From: Norana najaformis
Taxonomy: Eukaryota; Annelida; Clitellata; Crassiclitellata; Hormogastridae
Assembly: GCA_964023275.1 (NCBI GenBank)
Contig: OZ029921.1
Coordinates: 10,361,306 to 10,425,305, forward strand
DNA length: 64,000 nucleotides
Direction of reading: 5' to 3'
The translations under genes and the position numbers were made by a program. Each line of letters opens with the position of its first letter. Positions within the stretch are counted from its first letter, which is position 1. The notes beneath the pieces were generated by a model. It was not told where the DNA came from, made no database searches, and saw only the letters and a list, made by a program, of their open reading frames with translations. Below, piece by piece: positions 58,501 through 64,000 of this stretch.

Positions 58501-61500
58501 GACCTTTTCCCTCACAAGAACACTTCTGTTCACATCGAAGACCGTAAAGACCTTCCAGGCATTCTGCAAACCACAAGCATGAAAATAATTCAGAATAATT
58601 TAAATCAATAAATAACTTGTAAAACTCATTAAAAGCTGGCAATTAAATAACTTACTATTTGTTTATTAATTAAACAGCACCGCTATTAATTCTTGTCTTA
58701 TTAATTACATATATACAAAAAGCCATAAATTTAAAATTTGGACACAAAAGCAGTACTAATGCTGGTAAGGCAATGTGCTTGAAGGCAATGTACTGAAGCA
58801 GCAAAGCAGGCCTTACATATGATCAAAAGAACAATGGTCAGCAGAGGCAAAGACACAATACTGAGGTTGCACAAAACACTGGTGAGAACATAGTTTGAAT
58901 ACTGCATCCAGGCATGATATACTCATATAAGCATTACATAGATCAACCAGAGAAAGTGCAAAGGAGAACTACCAAATTGGTTTGATGTTACATGGATCTG
59001 AGCTATGAAGAAAGGTTGAAGAGGTGCTGGCTAAGACACTGGAGAGAAGGAGCAGATTAGACATAACTGCAGCTTATAAGATTATCACTGGAAAGGAGGC
59101 AGCGCAGTGGGAGAGGTTCTTTTTAATTAGCAACAAACAAAAGGACTCAGGTGTAAATTATTAAGAAATTGAAAGGAATGTCTGGGCATAAATTCTTCAG
59201 TGCAGTAGTTGTAAACTAGTGGAATGGTATCAGCGATAGTACTGTCTCAGTGAACACTATCACCATTTTTAAGATAAAGTTTGGAAGGATGGGATTAATA
59301 AGAAGCTTTCTGATGGAACAGTTTCCTGGCTGAATGCAAGGGTTGGTACCAAGCTTATTTACTCTCTACACTGGCAGTGTCAGTCTGAGAAAGTTGGGCA
59401 AGATGTCGAGCCATTTGCCTATCATCATGACATTTGCTGTCAAACCAAGGCTGATGAGAAAGCTCTCAGTTTATTTTGAGGGCATTTCCTCAGATAAGAG
59501 GACTTTCAGTAAATATAATTACTGGCTACAAACTATCATAATAAATGTTACATGGTCACTGAATTTTAAATCCTCTCGAAAAAGAACAGCTGGTAGTTAG
59601 TATAACAGTTTTAGCTCTATCTTTGATGACAAAGTCTGGAAGGGTAAAGGATCAAGAACTTGGTCTGTGCAATACAATTTCTTTAATCTTAGAAAGATTA
59701 AGAATCAATCTATTCCTGGATGTCCAATCCATGATGTTATGGGATTCATTTTCCAGGCTAACAGCAGAGTTTTGTGGGGCAAGAAGATTGGTGTCATCAG
59801 CAAATTTAAAATGAATGTCAGCTGGACAGAGAGATTTAAGGTCACTCTCCATAAGAAAGTGAAGGCTGCATCTGATGCCAGACCATTAAATATCAAATAT
59901 CTGCAATTTTGTCAATGAAAACACTTAAAGTTCTAAATAAAGTTAACAAATCCGTGATAGTTGGACAGAAAACTTGCATTGAAACTAGTTACCATGATCA
60001 TAAATTTTTGAATTAAAACACTTACGCTGTTCACAGAATGCCCCAGTAAATCCCGGAAGACACCGACACTGCCCCGTGACATGATCACAATGGCCATTGT
60101 TATGACATTTGCAAGTGTTTTGGCAGTTCTGACCATACCAGCCTCTGGAGCAAGGCCGGTTACAGGTGGCACCAGTGAAACCAGCGGAACACAGGCACTG
60201 GCCATCACTTACACTGCATGAGCCACCGTTCTGACAGGAGCAGTTCTCTTGACAGTCAACACCAAACATATTAGACAGACATGCTAGTGAAACAGAACCA
60301 ACAATGCCTTCAATAAATGCTGTGCAAAACAAGTAACAAGGCATGTGGACACAACTCACGTAATCATGTGAGTAATGTTCGTTAAAGTTTACACTTTCTG
60401 CAGTGCAAAGTGATTTTGCACATCAGAAAATCATCTTCTCATTCAACCAATTCAGATGTGCTAAGTGGAAAAGTAGTCACAGATGAAAAACAAATGAGTA
60501 AAGTAACAATAAGTAAAACAGGGCTACAATGAATTGCATACTGTAATAATATGCAGACTCTATGTACCTTTAGCTGTGCAGTTGGGTCCTTCAAAGCCAC
60601 GATGACACAAGCATTCACCAGTTACATGGTGACACTGACTATTCTTAGGACACTGACACACACCCTTACAGCCAGCACCAAATGAACCAGCACGACAAGC
60701 TAAACATGACAAAGTTTAAACAAATATTACTTTTGATGACAAATTAATAATTCAACTCAACCTGGTTTCAAAGATAAAATGATTTGAGTTATTCACACCA
60801 TTAGGACAAGCATTATAGCGGGCTTGAATTATGACACTGACTTAACATAAAAATGTACTCAAAGTCAAACTGAAAGTTGTAGCCTAAATGGCTATAATCT
60901 AAATTGGAGTGCATGTGGAATTTAAACAAGTTAAAAACGTGTTAAAAGTATCTCTGGTAAAAATTAGAATTTGCAGACACTATAAATATTAAATTGCCAA
61001 TAGTTTAAGCCTAAGAACAATGAACAGAGAATTGCTTATTAAGGTTTGATGACAAAATTCACCTTAACTGTATATGCATGCACAGAAAAATCCATGCTTG
61101 CGAGAAGCAGGTCACTTATGTAAATTTCATAATAACAGAATGTCTTCAATTTACAAGCAAATAATAACTTTTTGAAAAAATTAATACCCTAAGGGTTATA
61201 CACCCAAGTGCTATGTAAAAAGTTAAATGTTTTTAATGGAAAATATTTAGATGTCAATTTTTTATACATCCCAAACATTTGTGACCAGTTGTTAAATGTC
61301 TGTCTTATCTGTTAGTTAGCTACAGGAAGTTAGTTATAGATGATAGCACCAACTACTAAGTTCCTGATAACTAGCACACTTCAATTATTAACAATATTTT
61401 AAAATCATTTCTCTCTTTGCCTCCGTAATTTGTTAACTCAGCTGACTGATTCTGACTCTTTGTTATTTAATTCTTCAAAGTCGTTCATTGATCCTGTAAA

Positions 61501-62353
61501 TGCCAACTGTAAACCCTCTCACTTCCTGATTAAAGAGATTCATATGATTAGGTATTGTTTCTGTGCCCATTTCTCATGAAGGTTTTCGGCAAATGCACTA
61601 CCCGGCATAGGCTATCAACAAGAAGTAATAAGTAATAAATAAGCAATAAGTATGATTATAAAAACCCTGCCATGTGCACTTAAATCCTTACATTGGATCC
61701 CAATACAGTATAAACTTATGTGGAAAATTGGTGTCACTGTTACTGAACACTGCACTCTGAGATGACAGAAAAGGTCATCCTAACATCATGTTCAGAAGAA
61801 TTCTCTGCTGTGGACAGCTGATATTGTTACAAAGCCTATTCAGAGATATCACATCAGAGACCAGGCATCATTCTGGATTTGTCATTGCTCAATATCAATT
61901 TACATGGCCATATCTAGAAGACACTGGCCAACTTGTAAGTACATCATGGTGTGGCTGAAATTTAGTGATGGAAAATCAGTCAAAAACTGCAAAAGGCTAG
62001 GACATTGAATGACACATGAACCCATAAAAAATTAAGGAAACCCTATCAGAACTAACAAAATTGCATGTCTATCCCAAAAATATTGAAATGTATTTTAAAA
62101 CTGATATTAATGATTGCAGCATAATCTGAAATTCAATGCTTTACACAATGATACTTCAGAAGCCACAGCAAATCTTGAATACCATTATTCAACCAAAGTA
62201 CAATTTAAGTCTGCCTTTATTTACGTTTAGCACATGTGACAGCGGTGAAGCCAGGTCGGCATCTACACTCTCCAGTGATGTGGTCACACGGAAATCCTTT
62301 CTTGCACTGGCAAACTTTCTTGCATTTGGCTCCAAAATATCCAGGAAGACATG
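49453..62353 (-). CDS. Multiple EGF-like (laminin-type) repeat protein, MEGF/SCARF-like, internal part
   Basis: Seven minus-strand exons encode nine tandem EGF repeats with the eight-cysteine pattern 'C..G.(Y/F)G..C...C.C....C....G.C.C..G..G..C' of MEGF6/10/11, SCARF and Draper-type receptors. These are extracellular, and in MEGF10/Draper bind apoptotic-cell ligands. Exons 62353-62225, 60699-60568, 60283-60026, 58563-58306, 53724-53596, 50730-50602 and 49587-49453 are all phase 1-1, so any exon could be gained or skipped without shifting the frame. Two exons (258 nt) hold two repeats, the others one (129-135 nt). Neither signal peptide, EMI domain nor transmembrane segment is in the window, so family membership within MEGF/SCARF is open. 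Introns hold the hAT relic and many LINEs. Confidence 0.9.
49700..50400 (+). pseudogene. RT relic split by a LINE 3' insertion
   Basis: 49770-49820 reads 'TGVSQRSVLSSFYLPSSFH' (from GVPQGSVLGPLLF.IF). The following RT part resumes at about 50285 as 'LLIYISDLFSAQF'. Between them lies a family A relative (49825-50280, minus orientation). This gives a simple order of insertion. Confidence 0.55.
49825..50280 (-). repeat. LINE 3' fragment (family A relative)
   Basis: 'cgtaatctcgagaatttcta', 'aagcacagggcaccagctta', 'ggtgggtgaatgacagaatg' and 'agatgagtagttacaaaggg' match the copies at 35.7 and 47.1 kb. Confidence 0.75.
50602..50730 (-). CDS. EGF exon f (one repeat)
   Basis: Between 'ctgcag|TTTGTTCC' and 'GAGAAGA|gtaagt'. 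129 nt: 'CSSGSFGINCSESCDCPVGI', 'CDVITGACECLPGRQGATC'. Confidence 0.9.
50768..50940 (-). repeat. Family B LINE 3' end with (AAT)n tail
   Basis: An 'aataataataataataata' run at 50768-50795, then 'ttctaatgcgctgatgtcta', 'atgcacatggcatgaaccaa' and 'tcaatatccagaaag'. The run is the 3' tail, so this LINE family ends in a trinucleotide repeat. Confidence 0.75.
51120..51240 (+). repeat. Family B LINE 3' end, opposite orientation
   Basis: 'tggcttatcccccataggct', 'tttagtggactgactttctg', 'gtgcatcagacacctgcaca' and 'aaaagtttataa' are the reverse complement of the blocks at 30.1 kb. Confidence 0.75.
51370..51860 (-). pseudogene. CR1-like LINE RT C-terminal region
   Basis: On the minus strand: 'SYEGRFKRCGQTKLEKRRNT' and 'GDLIESYEIISGKEAVQWER', then 'LFELVPHKAT*GHRYTLFKK' and 'FFSARVVDLWNSLDQSTVSV'. 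This is the post-RT region of CR1-type LINEs, readable with few breaks. The RT palm is missing. Confidence 0.85.
52310..53210 (-). pseudogene. L2-like LINE: post-YADD RT to 3' end
   Basis: Decayed but ordered on the minus strand: 'KTEFLLLTISQQLHKFDW', 'FHSTISFSDHVKTICKS', 'LVSC*LDYCNSLFISIAKRV', 'ARAIAQTPKYEHITPFLLSL' and 'HWLPIKQRIQFEI', ending in the 3' block 'ataacttccatagtgccgtt' (in + order). It is the longest L2-like copy in the window. Confidence 0.85.
53596..53724 (-). CDS. EGF exon e (one repeat)
   Basis: Between 'tgtgtag|TGTGTC' and 'CAATCAG|gtgacc'. 129 nt: 'CPEGLFGTNCLEVCKCRNGA', 'CIPASGECLCKPGFTGDRC'. Confidence 0.9.
53788..53892. repeat. (GAAT)n microsatellite
   Basis: Imperfect 'gaatgaatgaat' with 'aataaat' and 'actaatg' interruptions, just 5' of EGF exon e. 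Confidence 0.9.
54080..54780 (+). pseudogene. L2-like LINE ORF2 C-terminus and 3' end (family A reference copy)
   Basis: An open frame to 54618 encodes 'TPKHHHITPVLKSLHWLKIP', 'RIEYKVLSLTYNTL', 'PSYLRQLFTIQPLRSTRSSS' and 'FGNRSIAIAAPPLWNKLPPE', the post-RT region of L2-type LINEs. The stop is followed by 150 bp of 3' UTR and the tail 'attacgattacgattacgat'. This copy explains the short 'SINE-like' tails elsewhere in the window: they are 5'-truncated copies of this LINE. Confidence 0.85.
54781..55344. other. No gene seen
   Basis: AT-rich spacer between the LINE copy and the hAT relic. Confidence 0.5.
55345..57440 (+). pseudogene. hAT-family transposase relic (GTF2IRD2/ZMYM-like), rearranged
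   Basis: Frame-broken but readable on the plus strand: 'KEKYFFTEVDGKTLCLI' (BED-like finger start), 'QEAAVAKEYNVH', 'LIKKASTGSVRAS', 'NTVASRIPELAANVQTNM', 'CRAFSIAIDASPDATDTA' (first catalytic Asp region), later 'YTRHLAELQNHSD', 'LPLFSAPFAVETET' and 'SSLTNCHPRTDGLMNTFKRY' near the dimerisation end. This order is that of the vertebrate GTF2IRD2-like domesticated hAT proteins. It has many stops, plus internal duplication and inversion (see findings). It is non-functional. Confidence 0.85.
57620..57990. repeat. (ACAT)/(ACAC) microsatellite with a repeated block
   Basis: 'catacatacatacatacat' with imperfect 'acacaccttacatatgtata' blocks recurring three times about 66 bp apart. It generates Tyr/His/Ile shadow ORFs on both strands. 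Confidence 0.95.
58020..58090 (+). repeat. Short family A LINE tail
   Basis: 'ggctttcgttgggcgctgca' and 'gaaatcttgggattacgatt' are the terminal blocks of the 54-kb element; under 80 bp remain. Confidence 0.65.
58306..58563 (-). CDS. EGF exon d (two repeats)
   Basis: Between 'tttgcag|AATGCC' and 'GACCAAG|gttgtt'. 258 nt, the same length as exon c. The second repeat reads 'CDKRTGCCECAPGWYGQLC' with an extra cysteine where 'TGxCxC' is usual, giving nine cysteines. Confidence 0.9.
58760..59310 (+). pseudogene. CR1-like LINE RT C-terminal region
   Basis: Readable relics: '..EYCIQAWYTH', 'YMDLSYEERLKRCWL', 'LERRQRSGRGSF' (frame-shifted GKEA.QWER.F) and 'LKGMSGHKFFSAVVVN*WNG', 'STVSVNTITIFKIKFGRMG'. 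It is a second copy of the family seen at 51.4-51.9 kb, in the opposite orientation. Confidence 0.8.
59320..59900 (-). pseudogene. RT relic with FADD box
   Basis: The minus strand has 'ADIHFKFADDTNLLAPQNS' (catalytic F/YADD), 'IMDWTSRNRLILNLSKIKEI' and, after frame breaks, 'DLKFSDHVTFIMIVCSQ' and 'YLLKVLLSEEMP'. It converges on the CR1-like relic to its left but belongs to a different RT family. Confidence 0.8.
60026..60283 (-). CDS. EGF exon c (two repeats)
   Basis: Between 'cactag|CATGTC' and 'GAACAGC|gtaagt'. 258 nt: 'CLSNMFGVDCQENCSCQNGG' ... 'CLCSAGFTGATC', then 'CSRGWYGQNCQNTCKCHNNG' ... 'CRCLPGFTGAFC'. Confidence 0.9.
60568..60699 (-). CDS. EGF exon b (one repeat)
   Basis: Between 'gtttag|CTTGTC' and 'GCTAAAG|gtacat'. 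132 nt: 'CRAGSFGAGCKGVCQCPKNS', 'CHHVTGECLCHRGFEGPNC'. Confidence 0.88.
60750..62200. other. EGF-gene intron
   Basis: AT-rich intron. I searched for further cysteine-rich EGF text on the minus strand and found none. Confidence 0.5.
62225..62353 (-). CDS. EGF exon a (one repeat)
   Basis: Between 'tttttag|CATGTC' and 'GCTAAAC|gtaaat'. 129 nt with eight cysteines: 'CLPGYFGAKCKKVCQC', 'CDHITGECRCRPGFTAVTC'. The most 5' exon visible. Confidence 0.88.
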
Positions 62354-62474
62354 CTAAAAAATTCAGTAGAAAATTAAGAGCATAAACACATAAGCTTCGT
62401 AAAATGCATGGAATGCTAAAACATAATTGATAATTTGATTATTAGTCTTCTTCAAGTTTTCTTATGTTAGTGTT

Positions 62475-62900
62475 CATTATCGTAATCATAAGCTCAAGAT
62501 TTCCACAGCACCCAAAAAAGCTAAGTCTCGGGAACCAGCTATTTCACAGGTGCTCAGTCAAAATAATATAGATAGGCAGGAAGGGTTTGGTTCCAAGACA
62601 AGATCCAAGAATTAGACAGTCAGACAGCTATGGTGGATGGTGTTTGGAATTGAATCAGAAAGTGAGATAAGGGGAAGAGGAAGAATCAGGATAGAATTTG
62701 TGGAAGAGGAGTGTTTTCGGTTTTGAGTGAAAGACCTGTGCAGAAATTGCAAGGGTTGAAGTGTTGGTGAGTGCATATGATGGGTCAGATAATTGTCATA
62801 ATTCTGGCAGGAGTCATTCCAGAGCGGATGTTGCGGATGCAGCTAAGTTTAAGGTCTTTCACAGTGTACTGTTAGAGAATATCATAACATGTACAGCATG
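62475..62900 (-). repeat. Family A L2-like LINE 3' end
   Basis: 'atcgtaatcataagctcaag', 'atttccacagcacccaaaaa', 'ggaaccagctatttcacagg' and 'ggtgtttggaattgaatcag', then 'tgagtgaaagacctgtgcag': the reverse complement of the 54-kb copy, including its last codons. Confidence 0.8.
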
Positions 62901-63164
62901 GTATATAATGCTATCATAAAAGGCTGCTCCATAGTCCATCAAAAGCCAAGTTCTTGCTTCTTTGAACACCATAGCAATAAATTTAACTGGCTAAATTCAG
63001 CATAACAGGCAAGCTCCACAATACGATGTAACAGTGCAGCTCACAACTCTGGGGTTGCCATCGGCTTCAGTTTCTGCTACAGTGAATACATCAATTAAAT
63101 GTGTAGGTCTACTCAGTACTACATCTGGGACAACACTGTTATCTTCACTACATTCTGTCTTATT

Positions 63165-63650
63165 CTCATAATCGTAATCATAAATTTGTAAAGCACCGCT
63201 TCAAGGTAGCCTCATCAGAGGCACTCCTGGCCCATTCTGCATATCACTACTTTACCAGGTCCTCATACTGCTTCATTCTGATTGCTCAAAAGATGAGCAA
63301 AAGCTGGTCCCAAGCTCTGGAACTCTGCAGAGTCTGTGTTGGCTTTTCAATCATAAAACCTCATCTCGTCCTACATTAGATGCAGTTCCCTCATAGGCAT
63401 TTCTTTCTGTCCTTGCAGACTGCCTTTCTGGTTTTTGACTGGACTCTCCTAGGTTTCAGCACACATGGATTTGACATTTCAGCCACCATCAGTGTATGCC
63501 TAGCAGATTATCTTTTCAGACTGCCTTCTCATTACAGTGGCACTACTAAAGTGTAGCACAGACCATGACAGAGACTTATGTGATGCCAAGATTTAGAATA
63601 AACTTTCTGTGGCTCATACAGCTGCACAACAATCAACCTCTCTTAAAAAC
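63165..63650. repeat. Probable LINE-derived sequence
   Basis: A 'cataatcgtaatcataaatt' tail block at 63169 is followed by text with 'tggtcccaagctctggaact', like the 'W..LP..' region after RT in LINEs. Too decayed to classify. Confidence 0.4.
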
Positions 63651-64000
63651 CTGAATTTTTAAAACTGTCTTAACTAAATTCTTCTCATCTTGCAAATACC
63701 CATATCACTGACTTGCAAGAAGTTAGCCAGCATTTTCTTTCTTTTTAAAAAACATACAAAATTGTTCTTTTGTGGCATTTGCTGAAATATCTTCACACGT
63801 TCAGTTGCTCTGTGTCCAAGTCTGTGTTTGCGGAGTTAGAACTCACATTTTCTGTAGATTTTGTGCAGTTTTGTATGATGCTCAAATGCAGAAAAGCGCA
63901 TATTAGGTGTCATTAAGTAGTGATTAATTAAAATTTTTAAAATGTATAAAGTGTTTTTGGAACAGCCAGCAGACATTCTGAATTTCAGATGACACTTCAG
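63651..64000. other. No gene seen
   Basis: AT-rich sequence to the end of the window, presumably intron of the EGF-repeat gene. Confidence 0.4.

Noticed and set aside
58760..59900. Single CR1 LINE with an inversion (twin priming)
   Set aside because: The two convergent pieces carry overlapping positions of the protein ('EYCIQAW' in one and the matching region in the other), so they are two different LINEs.

Overview
This is a 64 kb piece of an invertebrate animal genome: AT-rich, with long introns, GT-AG splice sites and many decayed retrotransposons. The phylum cannot be fixed from the sequence alone. There is no sign of bacterial gene organisation.

Three spliced host genes can be read. 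(1) On the + strand, positions 88-5629 hold the last four coding exons of a STARD10-like lipid-transfer (START domain) gene whose 5' part lies left of the window. (2) On the - strand, 31600-18388 holds a complete four-exon class A GPCR of the melatonin-receptor-like group, 637 residues by my splice model. One 74-nt exon carries the DRY-box region and is too short to appear as an ORF; the reading frame closes exactly through all four exons. (3) On the - strand, 62353-49453 holds seven consecutive exons encoding nine laminin-type EGF repeats of a MEGF/SCARF-like protein. Both ends of this gene lie elsewhere.

Most of the rest is mobile DNA. A deleted Ty3/Gypsy-type LTR element (7569-11418, - strand) has a 32-bp minisatellite in each LTR, a non-LTR insertion in its gag, and a mariner-like insertion exactly in the TATA box of its 5' LTR. 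An apparent solo LTR of similar layout lies in a GPCR intron, with a different minisatellite in the same place. There are two IS630/Tc1/mariner-type deletion derivatives (10.5 kb and 38.1 kb), a rearranged GTF2IRD2-like hAT transposase relic (55.3-57.4 kb), and at least fifteen L2/CR1/RTE-like LINE fragments. Several LINE fragments share 3' ends with the short repeats scattered through the window.

The most unusual unit is at 12.1-14.8 kb. A single-exon gene of about 570 codons, belonging to a multi-copy invertebrate family of unknown function and broken here by one stop codon, lies between two diverged inverted repeats. That layout suggests a mobile element. Other striking items are a duplicated promoter/leader segment with four ATTGG boxes at 16.0-16.9 kb, a 1.7 kb array of 27-bp repeats, a 39-bp repeat array, a palindromic 'TGGAACATTCCA'-type array at 28.6 kb, and an EGF exon whose expected acceptor reads GG instead of AG.
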